This document shows positions 47,566-56,867 of a stretch of DNA of 64,000 nucleotides, one piece after another. Under the pieces are notes generated by a model. The model was not told the DNA's origin, searched no databases, and worked only from the letters and a program-made list of their open reading frames with translations. Each line of letters starts with the position of its first letter. Position 1 is the stretch's first letter. This DNA comes from Lolium rigidum. Taxonomy: Eukaryota > Streptophyta > Magnoliopsida > Poales > Poaceae. The stretch lies in assembly GCF_022539505.1 (NCBI RefSeq), contig NC_061513.1:348483696-348547695 (forward strand). Reading direction: 5' to 3'. A program made the translations under genes and the position numbers.

Positions 47566-47586
47566 CCCCCCCCCCCCCCCCCCCCC
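47566..47586 (+). repeat. 21-base C homopolymer in TNPA-like gene
   Basis: A run of 21 C inside a polyproline-coding segment. Length is likely to be misread and would shift the downstream frame. Confidence 0.9.
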
Positions 47587-48209
47587 GCAAATGCAAGTGG
47601 TTAGCTTCGGCGGCAGCAACTCGATGGTGCCGCCGGCCGCCGACAATGCTGATGTTATAATGGAGACTCCTCTGGCCGCCGGCAATGTCGCAGGTGCTAG
47701 GGATTCACCGTCCATGCTGGGTAGCAGCCCCTTCGTCACTTGCACGCCCGCCGCCGCATGTGCTGGCCCATCGACATTAGTTGAGCTCAATGCTCTCACG
47801 GTAATTAACTAATGTGTACATCAAGTTAATATATTAGTTTCGTCATCCTTGCCCTCTCTCTAACGCCATACACATGTTCTCGCAGGCGCTCTCAACGCCA
47901 TGCACCTTCCTGATGAGAGTAAACGGCGAACTCAAAGACGTCCCGAGGGGGTCCATCCTTCGGCCCCTGGATAAGAAGTGGCACACACGAGATATGGAGG
48001 ATGACGTTTACCGGGTTGAAGTGGATCGGGCGTTACCGGGCTATGAGGATTTGTTTCCTCCTAATCAACCACATGGTGCCGATGACGATAGCCCGTTGAA
48101 TCTGGCATCACTGAAGGGTTGGGTACTGCTATGGCCGAAGACCCTAATTCGGATCAAAACCTACTCGGGGTCGACGGCAAGCAAAGACAAGCACCTTGTG
48201 GTGCCACAG

Positions 48210-48352
48210 GTCAGCGTCCCTCCACGACAGCCAGCGGCGCCGGTGGTCATCGCCCCACCACAATGGCCAGTGGCGCCAGTGGTCATCGCCCCACCACAGC
48301 AGCCAGCGGCACCGGTGGTCATTGCCCCACCACAACAGCCAGCGGCGCCAGA
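48210..48352 (+). repeat. 36-bp coding tandem repeat
   Basis: About four units coding VVIAPPQ(Q/W)P(A/V)AP, a proline-rich linker between the DUF-like block and the basic/Ulp1-like part of the TNPA-like protein. Confidence 0.85.
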
Positions 48353-49784
48353 GGCCGAGGAATACGAACGTGAGAACTTCCAATGGGATATTCCTACGTC
48401 TTCACAATTTGTCCATGAGGATGCGCCGGCCTCGAAATATGTGTGCTCCAACAAGCTGTTCGATTCTCAAGAAACGGCTGAGGAGGTGGCCACCGCCGCC
48501 GTCAAAAAGATGCTGAGCCCAAAGACACTCCGTGCTACGGCCAATACGGCGATGGATGGTCCAGTAGTACAACCCAAGAAGAGGAAGAGGCCAAATAAGA
48601 AGGACGCCAAAGACAAGGCAGCGGCCAAATCCAAGGACAAGGTCCCACTCCTTGACAAGTTGCCAAACAATTGGCGACCTCTGCATCACTTGGGTGAACC
48701 GATGCTGCCGGAGCATGTCGTCAACAAACTCCCCGCGGATATGAGGAGCTTGCATGAGACTGTCAAGCATGTGGAGAAGCAACTTCTCAAATCAAAAGAT
48801 CCTAGTTACCCTTTCTTCGTGGCGAAGGAGCCAACTGGCATGAACTTCGTCGAGAAGTACCCCGCGGACTTGTGCTTCATCCGGTTCAATGACATCTTCA
48901 GCATCTACCGCATGCAAATGCTCCACTTTAGTGTGGTTCGCCTAGTTGCTCTTAGCTTGTCTTCCCGCATTGTTAAGGAGGGGACGCCGACCATCGCGAT
49001 AATGGACCCCTTCTATATGCGGGAGAGCATCATCTCGCAACGCCGGGGATCGGGCGATTGCCACCCAGCAGGTCGAGGATTTCATGCTGGTGAACATTAA
49101 AAAGGGCGCCATTCTCATCCCTTACTTACCCGAGTAAGTAATCACTCGCTAGTCCCCCATCACCATTCTATCCTATATCTCCATTTGCATTTCCAAAGGT
49201 TAATCCGTGTGTTTTCGGCAGAGACAAGTTATGCACCCTCATCGTCGTGCACCCGCAACACTCGCATGCAGTCTATCTCAACTCGGGTAGGGACCACAAG
49301 AAAGACTACACCCACATCAGGGCCCTTCTCAATGATGCTCTCACCGGCTTCGCCAACAAGGCAGGCCCCCTCAAAGTAGAGAGGAAATCCCGAGGAGGCT
49401 TGGTCTTAACCCACACAACCAACTTCCCCAGCCTCAGGCAGTCGACGGAAGACAATGGGATGGACGCGTGGTACGCCATCCTTCAGATGCAGGAGTACAT
49501 AAAGTACGCGAGATGCCATGTTGCTGCCGGAGAATCTCAGAAACAGGTTTGCAAACATGGCGGATGCCCCTGATAGAGAGATTAGAAAGAACTGGGGTCG
49601 CATCCAGCAGTTCATTTGCACGATAATCCTGCAAGATGTCAACAGTAGGTCTGGCGAGTTCTTCTACGGCTACGGTCTACCACCTAATGATGAGATAGAA
49701 CTCCGCTTGGAGATGTCGTGTGATGAGAGGCCGTTCAACTCGCTTGAGGGCTGCCGTCCATTCCCCCCTAGGCGTACAACCTGA

Positions 49785-50307
49785 TCCTACGATGGGAACA
49801 CTATTTCTAAAGCTTGAACGATATGTCCTTGAACTTCCGTATTGTAATAATTGCTATATATTCCCATAGAATCGACTTGTTGCTTTTATTTAGTTGTATG
49901 GATGTGCATGTGAACATGTGTCTATAGTTTCATTTACTTTGCTATATATTTCAAGATTATGGCGTAGATACCTTAATAATTATTTGCATTTACTCGACCC
50001 CTACTTGCTTCGTATTTGGAGTTCACCGATGATTAGAATGTTCGATCACTCGTACACTCGGGGGTGGAGCCAGTGAGCCTTGGTACGATGGCCACAAGTA
50101 TCAATCTATTGTGCATCCTACCTAGCCTCACTGACTCCATCCCTGGATGTTAATATTTGTTTCGACCGACAAAGTATGAGGCACGCTATTTAATTCGTAC
50201 TACTTGTCTTTTATTTGAGTTCGCACTTCTTAATTTAATTGGCCGATGATTAAAATGTTTGGTCACTTGTTCATTGCATTGGTACTAATGTTTTACTTGT
50301 CTTGTGC
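49785..50307. other. CACTA spacer between second and third gene
   Basis: No supported coding frame. Two similar phrases occur ('cgatgattagaatgttcgatcac' type at 50026 and 50243). An imperfect inverted repeat (ggtggagccagtgag near 50063, ctcactgactccatc near 50127) could form a hairpin with a loop of about 45 bases. Confidence 0.6.
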
Positions 50308-50571
50308 ATGGAGATGCCGACGACATATGTCGTGTACAAGGGGAGGGTTCCTGGAGTCTACGACGACTGGGAGGACTGTCGGAGACAGGTGCACCGTTTC
50401 AGCGGCAACAGCTACAAGGGATACCCCACTAGGGTGGAGGCGGAAGGAAGATAAGCCCGTTATCTAGCGGGAGAGATGAGGGACATGAGGAGGAACCGGA
50501 TGAAGGCCATGGCCTTCGTGATGATGGTCATCATGACCATGTTGGTCATGTTCTATGTGATTGTAGTTTAG
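50308..50571 (+). pseudogene. Small RNase H1 hybrid-binding-domain protein with C-terminal membrane segment
   Basis: ATG at 50308 opens MEMPTTYVVYKGRVPGVYDD, then WEDCRRQVHRFSGNSYKGYP. This is the signature of the RNase H1 N-terminal hybrid-binding domain (the fold also found in caulimovirus viroplasmin), with aromatic YVVYKG, the W-x2-C and the F-SG-x2-YKGY element. An in-frame TAA at 50452 follows EAEGR. The same frame then continues to TAG at 50569 with ARYLAGEMRDMRRNRMK and a 19-residue hydrophobic run (AFVMMVIMTMLVMFYVIVV). The full frame is 87 codons. In RNase H1 this domain binds RNA-DNA hybrid or dsRNA; no catalytic RNase H domain follows. The TAA probably replaces a Tyr codon. The membrane segment is an inference from composition. 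Confidence 0.72.
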
Positions 50572-50874
50572 GTTAGGAGCTACATTATGAGGTGTATGAC
50601 GACAGTTGTGACGACTATGTACCGAGACTTCTAACTTTGTGAAACTTCGTCGTTCGGTGTTGCATATGCACATGTGTTGTATGAATCAACATTCCGAAAC
50701 GAAACTTGCGTATTTGTGTATTGATACGGAAATGAAACTTGGCTCTCTATGTGCTTCTCATATTGCATGTAATGCTGTATAAATATGAACTGCTATATAC
50801 TGCTATATAAATATGCAAATATACATTGTAATACGTTGGAAAAAGCTATAAACATTGTATTTCCGAGTAGTACT
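50572..50874. other. CACTA right-end spacer, no gene
   Basis: 3' flank of the small gene. AT-rich with repeated 'ctatataaatatg' (50775-50825). No coding frame supported. Confidence 0.65.
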
Positions 50875-51082
50875 GCCGGCGCACCTCCATGCCTACTGCC
50901 GGCGCACATGGCACGCGCCAGTGCTGGCAGCCCTACTGTCGCCAGTAGCTGACCTACCGCCGGCGCACAAGGTGGTTAGCCGGCAGTAGCTAGTTATCAT
51001 CGGCCCGTTCGCACCGGCGGGCTCTGGTGCGCCGGCAGTAGCCCAAATAGGTGCGCCGGCAATAGGCCTTTTCCTTGTAGTG
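50875..51082. repeat. CACTA right subterminal repeats and terminal inverted repeat
   Basis: The motif TGCCGGCGCAC occurs in both orientations at about 50876, 50898, 50960, 51027 and 51050, ending with the TIR (minus strand CACTACAAGGAAAAGGCC). Such clustered subterminal motifs are the binding sites of TNPA-type proteins in known CACTA systems. Last base 51082. Confidence 0.85.
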
Positions 51083-51085
51083 TAC

Positions 51086-51520
51086 TTTCTTGTAGTTGCG
51101 GATGCTTTCAAGAGGTATATTCACAAGTATGCATTAGTCCAAGTACGGGGTAGTGCATTAGCATAGGTTCACCCACACAACACTTACCAAACAACTGGAT
51201 ATTATTCAACTATGTGAAGCGAAATCACTTGATGTAATTCCCGTGTGTCCTCAGAAACGTTTGTTCATCATAAGTAAAACAACCGGCTTGTCCTTTGCTA
51301 CAAAAAGGATTCGGCCACTTGCTGTAATTATTATTACTGCATTTTGTTTACTCATACTTTATTTAATTGAAATACCAAATACCCCTGCAAACATGTTTGC
51401 TAGTGTTTACAGTGAATCCTCAATCAAAACTGCTCGTCAACGCCTTCTGCTCCTCGTTGGGTTCGACACTCTTATTTATCGAAAGTACTAAGATACACCC
51501 CCTATACTTGTGGATCATCA
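51086..51520 (+). repeat. Right part of Gypsy I LTR (CACTA target)
   Basis: Non-coding sequence ending CCTATACTTGTGGATCATCA, 11 bases before a primer site. It is the U5-side of a Gypsy 5' LTR. Its left part should lie beyond the CACTA left end, which is not in the window. If tac at 51083-51085 is the CACTA target duplication, it belongs to this LTR. Confidence 0.65.
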
Positions 51521-51531
51521 AGACTATTTTC

Positions 51532-51550
51532 TGGCGCCGTTTCCGGGGAG
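51532..51550 (+). promoter_or_regulatory. Primer-binding site of Gypsy I (tRNA-Asp type)
   Basis: TGGCGCCGTTTCCGGGGAG, one mismatch from the tRNA-Asp complement, with the same 'attttc' spacer as D. Confidence 0.8.
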
Positions 51551-52084
51551 TGAAGCGCTATTGAAGAGTGGAATTGGTAGAGGTAACTTTTACTGTAAGT
51601 GCTGTTTTTATTTCTGTCTACTACTGCTTTATTTCATTATGGAGGTGTCTCAATTTGACTCTCTATTTGAAATTACTACTACTACTGTTACGGTAGTAGA
51701 TGAACCACCGCGTGGTCAATTGGATCCTTTTAAAATACCTATATGAAAATTGTTGAATGTGTTATGAATAACTGCTATTACGGAGATCGAACTGTCCATC
51801 CGGGTGATCATTTACTCTTTATACATGAATTATGCAAGTTGTTCAAGTGTGCAGGTGTAAGAGCAAGATCTATATCCCTTGTTTTGTGTGTTTGATAACA
51901 ACACTCGAACAATTCTAACCATGCACAAAGTTTGTCATTGATAGGATTGCAAGGTGTACGGTGCCCTCGCCGGACACATTATGATCAGAAGACCGAAGCG
52001 TAGTTCTTAGGCTTTCTGGTTTTGTGTCTGCGTTGCAAGGTAACAAGGTAGGAGAGGAAAAGAGGAAAAAGCTGTTTTAGCCAT

Positions 52085-52432
52085 AGCGGTACTACCGGTA
52101 CCAGGAGCGGTAGTACCGCTACCCTACTGGTACCGCTCTGAAATACCGCTCTGAGGATTGCACACAAGATTGACCCACAGAATAAGTTACGATACCTTTA
52201 CGGTACCTTGAGCGGTAGTACCGCTTGCAAGCGGTAGTACCGCCCACGGTACCGCTCAAGTACCGTAACATGTTATGGCAGTACCGCTCTGGTACCGCTC
52301 CGGTACCGCTTCGAGTCCAGTAAGGTTTGGACCCTGTTGCGGTACCTCGAGCGGTACCGCGAGCGGTAGTACCGCTATTTGTCCACGTGGACAAGTTCTG
52401 TGGGGATTCGAACTCAGAGCGGTAGTACCGCT
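52085..52432. repeat. Palindromic AGCGGTAGTACCGCT repeat cluster
   Basis: Five near-exact copies (52106, 52211, 52230, 52362, 52418) plus variants (52085, 52139, 52246, 52278, 52288, 52300, 52351). Around 52198-52266 they nest in a longer hairpin with outer arms TTACGGTAC / GTACCGTAA. Confidence 0.88.
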
Positions 52433-52472
52433 TAGGCAAAAACAACACATAACGGTTGGATTTGGAGGGACC

Positions 52473-52480
52473 TATAAAAA
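52473..52480 (+). promoter_or_regulatory. TATA box of element C LTR
   Basis: TATAAAAA, 40 bases after the last palindromic repeat, followed by CT-rich leader. Confidence 0.65.
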
Positions 52481-53186
52481 GGCCCCTTCTTCCCCAGCTC
52501 TTTTTAGCTCTTCTCTCTCTCTCCTCTATTGTTGATGAGCTCAAACTAAGGGGATCTCCCTCCCTACCCAATCAATCTTGCTCATACTTTGAGGAGTGGT
52601 GGAGGAGACCCCGATCTATCGTTCTACCGAGAGAAATTTCACCAATTCGTGGTAGTCCTTAGTGGATCTTGGTGGTAGAGTTCCTATGGTGGAATCTAGG
52701 AAGAAGTGCATCCATGGAAGCTAGCTTGGTGTTGTACTAGCCCCATGGGTTGTTGGGAGCCTCCTTATGGTGTGGAGCTCGCCCCAACCTTGTGAAGGAA
52801 TCACCGCCTCGACCGGTGCCTTAGTGGAGAAGGGGGAGCACCTTCGTGGAGCTCTCTCGAGGAAGAAGGTGAGGCCTTCCTTCGTGGTGTGGCCGTCTAG
52901 CCTCTTGTGTGAGGCTAGCACCTCCTCAACGCAGACGTACTTCCTATTGTGGGAGGAACTGCGGGAAACAAACCTCGCCTCGTCTCCGTGCCCTCCGGTT
53001 ATCCCGCTCCTTAATCTTACTATCTTTTGTGATTCCTTTGCTTTTTGTACTTGTCTAGGATCATTGTAGGAACACCGCCATCGCTAAATCTATCACCTAT
53101 ACCTTCCGTTGCACTAAAAATTGAAAATACTAAAACTTGACGTAGCATCCATTCACCCCTCTCTTGATCGCTACGATCCATTCGAG

Positions 53187-53198
53187 TGGTATCAGAGC
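53187..53198 (+). promoter_or_regulatory. Primer-binding site of element C
   Basis: TGGTATCAGAGC, exact complement of the initiator tRNA-Met 3' end. Confidence 0.88.
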
Positions 53199-53232
53199 AA
53201 GGTTTTCTTGCTCGAGCTTTACCGCCTAAGAA

Positions 53233-55899
53233 ATGGCCGATCAAGAGGTGAATGTGAATGGAGTCCTTCCCGGTGAGCAATCATCTCCATCATCAATTGC
53301 CGATAATACTCCGGCTACTTTGGATGACCTCAAGAAATTGGAGTCATCCATTGTATCTCAATTGAAGGCTATGATGATGGAGTTGATTACTCCAAAACCA
53401 AACCCCATCATAGATCCTAAGAGAGGTGTCAATGTTCCCCCACCCCAAGTTAACACTTTTCCTCTCGTTGGATTTGTTGAGCAATCGACAAAGCCACCTT
53501 GGGAAAATGATCTTGAGGATGTTGACACCTCATCAAAAGGGAAGGATGAATCTCCGGTTGCGGGACAATTAAGAGGTAATCATGCGGTGCCACCACCAAG
53601 TGATTACACCGTAAATGTCCCAATACCCATGCCTCGCATTTTGACTCATGGTTCACCACCGCTTCTTGAATCTAAGAGCTTTGAAAATTGGCAATTCTTA
53701 ATGCGTTCCCATGTGCGCAGCGCTTCTACCGAGCTTTGGAGTATCATTGAGGAAGGATATTCTCCACAAGACCCAATGAACTTGACAAGAAGGGAAGTGG
53801 TAGATGACCAACTCAACGCCACCGCCATCAACATGATTCACATGGCCGTCACGCCCAAGGATCGCGCTCATATTCGCTCGCTCAAGACCACCAAGGAAGC
53901 TTGGGATAAACTTGACAAGCTCTTCCTCGGAAATGCAAGCATCCAAAGCTCTCGTTTCGATGAAGTGAACAACATGGCCGACAACTTCGTTATGAATGAA
54001 GGAGAGTCCCCCGAAGAAATGTATTGGCGCCTCATCGCTCTTGCCGTACAAATGCAAGATCTTGGGGCAACGTTTGTGGATGACCATTGGATCAAGCGCA
54101 AGTTCTACAACGCTCTCCTCCCTTATGAGGAAATGAAGTTGACGGCCATCCGCCAAAATGCCTCCTTCCGTGCTATGACATCCGATGAGGTCCTTAGTGA
54201 AGTCATCGCCTTGGACATATCTAAGAAGAATGCGGAAGATCTTGTTGCTCGTGCTCTCAACATCCGCAAGCCTAACTTTGCATTGAAGATGAAGGAGCAT
54301 GGAGCTAATGAGAGCGATGAGGATCCTATTGAGTGGGGTCCGGATGATCTCAAGGTCAACTATCATGAACACATGGCTCTCGCCGCCAAGAGTTTTTGGA
54401 GTGAAAACAAGACACGAAGCTCAAGACCAAGAAGATACTCATCTCATGAATCGACTAAACTCTCCTTCAAGAGTCCAAGAGAAGAACAATAGGGAAGTTC
54501 TTGCTACAATTGCGGTAACAAGAGTCACTTTGTTGCGGATTGTATCTATGAGAGAAGGAAAGACAATGATGGAAAACTTATTCGTAAGAGCAAGCTTAGA
54601 TCTCTCTCCAAAGGCTCCTCCAAGTTCTCCTCTAACTACGAAGACACTAAGATCTTCTCCACCAAGAAGCCTAGAGCCTTCATTATACGTGAGGAGTATT
54701 CCTCCGATGAAGGTGATGAGCGTGAAGACAAAGGGAAAGAGGGAGAAGTGGCCGCCATTGCCATCTCCACTCTCTCTCCCTTCGACTCCCAAAATGAGAA
54801 CCTCATCACCAACTCTTCTCGTTGTTTAGTGGCAAAGGTTTTGTTGGAGCTAGGAGATCAAGACTATATGATGGAAAAGGAGAGGCTTGAGAAGAAGGAG
54901 TAATTAGAGCTTATCTCTCTCACTCAAGCTTATGAGGAAGAAGTGTGCATGCGTATGTCTCTTGAAGTTAGTGCTCTTGTTCTTGAGGACTCCAACAATT
55001 CTCTCATCTCCCAACTTATCAAGGACCGAGATTATGCTCTTGGTTGGGTGGATGATCTCAAGGTTAAGAAGCTTTATCTTGAAGAAAGCCATGAGTGGTC
55101 ACTTAAGGATGTTGCAACCTTTAGGAAAGAAGATGAAGGTCCCAATCCGTGTTGTGACAAGCTCCTTGACGAAGTTTGCTTCTTGAGAAGACACAATGCC
55201 AAATTCTTGAAAGTCAACTCAACTCAAGAGGAGGCCTTGGATGAATACTATCGTTTGAGCAAAGAGAAGGTGCAATGTTGTGATCATGAAGAAGAGATTG
55301 CCACTTTAAAGAAACACAAGGCCAAGCTAGTTGAAGTGAATGATAGACAAAATGAGTCCTTGATGGAGTACTTTCGCTTGAGTAAAGGAAAGGAAACTTG
55401 TTGTGACCATGAGGACGAAATTGCAACTCTAAAGAGGAGAAATGACAAGCTTATGGTAATCAAGACCATGTATGACAAAGCTTTGGTGGAATATAAACGG
55501 GCTAGCAAGGACTATATTTGTCGTAATCATGAAGACGATATTGCCACCTTGGAAAGACAAAAGCGCTCACTCTTGACAATGAATTCCCTTCAAGAAGAAG
55601 CTTTCTTGGAACATTTCCGGGTGAACAAGGAGAAAGAGGCTCAAGAATTCGACAACACTCATCCCCATCCGGATCATGTTCGTGAAGTCAACCGTTTGAA
55701 GTCCAAAATTGAAAGACTCCAAATTCAAGCGGAATACTTGGAAGGAGTCATTGAGAGTAGAGATAAGGCCAATGACATCTCTTGCAATGAAGAAGGAGCG
55801 GCTATAAAGCCAAAAGAGAAGAGAAGAAGTAGGATCAAGATAAAGAGGAGCATCAAGATAGGGCCCATTGAAAAATGGGTTCCTATTTCCAAGTCTTGA
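53233..55899 (+). pseudogene. Element C Gag with zinc knuckle and 41-residue coiled-coil repeats (two in-frame stops)
   Basis: A single frame of 889 codons broken only by TAG (54490-54492) and TAA (54901-54903). Residues 1-420: Copia-type gag (UBN2-like) with FENWQFLMRSHVRSASTELW, TTKEAWDKLDKLFLGN and EEMYWRLIALAVQMQDLG. CCHC zinc knuckle at residues 424-437 (CYNCGNKSHFVADC) directly after the first stop. Then an acidic segment and a long coiled coil with three repeats of about 41 residues (55243-55365, 55366-55488, 55489-55608), each carrying (C/R)(C/N)(D)HE(E/D)(E/D)IATL, plus partial flanking units. A basic tail (KEKRRSRIKIKRSIKIG) ends the protein. No protease or polymerase. Probable role: RNA-binding particle protein; the repeats are of unknown use. 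Confidence 0.82.
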
Positions 55900-56867
55900 T
55901 CCATGAAGGACCTTGCTCTCGGTGGTGCTTATTGTGTGGGTTTTTTGAAGCCACAAGTATTATGACCGGGAGAAAGGAATTCGTTGTCGTCATCAAGCTT
56001 CTTATCTTTACCATTCTCATGACGACAATACAAGCGAGCTTAAAGGTATTGGAGCCTTGACAAGGTGGTGATCATGTCCTACCTTGTCAAGACTCCTATG
56101 TATTGTTCTCTTTGTTCATTGCTTTACACTCTTGGGTCTTTGCACCTACTATAATGAACATGTGGTGGTTCTCTTGTGGAGCTAGTCTCTTCAAGAGGCC
56201 ACGGTCTAGGACTAATGGAATTTGCTTCTTTGTGTAGAGATCGTGTTTTGTAGGAATTGTGTTGAAGGAAATGAACCGTGATGAAGTATCTCAAACAATT
56301 GCAATTCAAATTCTATGACATAATCATTACAAGAAGAAGCAACAATGGAATGAAGTTTATGCTTAAGATCTTGGATGTCTTCATCGGCAAAGAAGGAATC
56401 CACTATATACTCCTAGCCATACTCTTACCCTAATCTCATGGGGTTGCCGGAAGTGAGAAACAAACCTAAGAAGACACTCAAACATGATGATGGAGTATAA
56501 GTCTATTGTGTGGTTTGTGGTATTTAGTGATGAGACCTTTCGATTTATATGATAGTTCTTTGGAGGAGGCGAAGTGCTTCTTGTGAGAAAGGAGATGCAA
56601 TTCCCCCGGTTACCATAGGAAGGATGGGTGTTGGCACTTGCCGATCTCAAAAGTTACCTTCTATGTGTTCCGGGGAAGGATGAAGTTCCACCTATGTGGA
56701 GCCATCTACACCACAAGGCCAAGTCTCTTCCATTAGACAACCAAGTGCTAGATCATCTCTTCCACAACCTCAAGTTCGGCATCAACAACAATGGGGTCAT
56801 GGCGAGGACCCAAATCATGATGAAGATCAAGGGACCTCACAAGAATCTATCCTTTGGTCCATTCTCG
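55900..56867 (+). other. Non-coding 3' region of element C
   Basis: No supported coding frame. The last five bases, tctcg (56863-56867), are the presumed target site of Copia B; the partner copy is not in the window. Confidence 0.65.

Larger units (their letters stand above)
46040..49784 (+). pseudogene. CACTA Transposase_24/TNPA-like gene with Ulp1-like C-terminus, broken
   Basis: The ATG at 46040 (context accATGG) opens MASQEQLEEHYNRHF. An acidic Gly/Ser-rich stretch with repeated EPSGG phrases and a basic SKRPRKARR follow. A Transposase_24 region runs about 46400-47074 (HSRYKFLGDYAS, NVADFDAF-like, then YWAKEDEAYVNAG and PLERRF). Suggested exons: 46029-47074, 47160-47800, 47886-49133, 49222-49784, all with GT-AG introns of 85-88 bp. 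Exon 4 starts with CTFLMRVNGELKDV and has four 12-residue VVIAPPQQPAAP repeats (48210-48352). The end (ILIPYLP to YAILQMQEYIKYA) resembles the Ulp1/C48 fold but without visible catalytic His-Cys. Breaks: TAG at 46730, frame changes near 46905, 47170, 49040 and 49512. Transposase_24 proteins are thought to bind CACTA ends. Confidence 0.78.
13810..51082 (+). mobile_element. CACTA (CMC) DNA transposon, left end missing, split by nested retrotransposons
   Basis: Right terminus at 51082 reads, on the minus strand, CACTACAAGGAAAAGGCC, then TATTGCCGGCGCACC, typical of grass CACTA ends. Own sequence is 13810-16602, 22776-23562, 31671-32876 and 45454-51082. These pieces are joined by removing F, H and D at their exact 5-bp duplications. 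It carries a TNP2 transposase, a Transposase_24/Ulp1-like gene and a small HBD-TM frame. The 3-bp target duplication would be tac (51083-51085), but the left flank is not in the window. It inserted into the LTR of Gypsy I. Confidence 0.88.
51083..51886 (+). mobile_element. Gypsy I fragment: LTR end, primer site and leader
   Basis: LTR end at 51520, primer site at 51532-51550, then a short ATG frame (51639-51746, MEVSQFDSLFEITTTTVT, 35 residues) of the kind that opens the internal region of grass Gypsy elements, and non-coding sequence to about 51886, where element C begins. No pol. Confidence 0.65.
51887..53180 (+). repeat. 5' LTR of element C
   Basis: About 1.29 kb ending ACGATCCA six bases before the primer site. 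Carries the AGCGGTAGTACCGCT repeats upstream of a TATA box at 52473. Confidence 0.65.
51887..56867 (+). mobile_element. Element C: gag/coiled-coil retrotransposon with Copia-type primer site, non-autonomous
   Basis: 5' LTR about 51887-53180, primer site TGGTATCAGAGC at 53187-53198, one long gag-like frame 53233-55899, then about 970 bases of non-coding sequence until Copia B inserts at 56868. Protease, integrase and reverse transcriptase are absent and the 3' LTR is not seen. The exact LTR start (TG at 51887 or 51893) is uncertain. Confidence 0.75.

Noticed and set aside
48144..48383. Trp-rich and Gly-rich frames opposite the 36-bp repeats
   Set aside because: Shadow frames of the proline-rich repeat in the TNPA-like gene.
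50308..50454. Caulimovirus (pararetrovirus) insertion suggested by the viroplasmin-like fold
   Set aside because: No movement protein, coat protein or pararetroviral reverse transcriptase is nearby. The frame lies inside the CACTA, between its second gene and its right terminus.
52085..52432. CRISPR-like or satellite array
   Set aside because: Spacing is irregular, units overlap in larger hairpins, and the cluster is confined to one LTR upstream of a TATA box.
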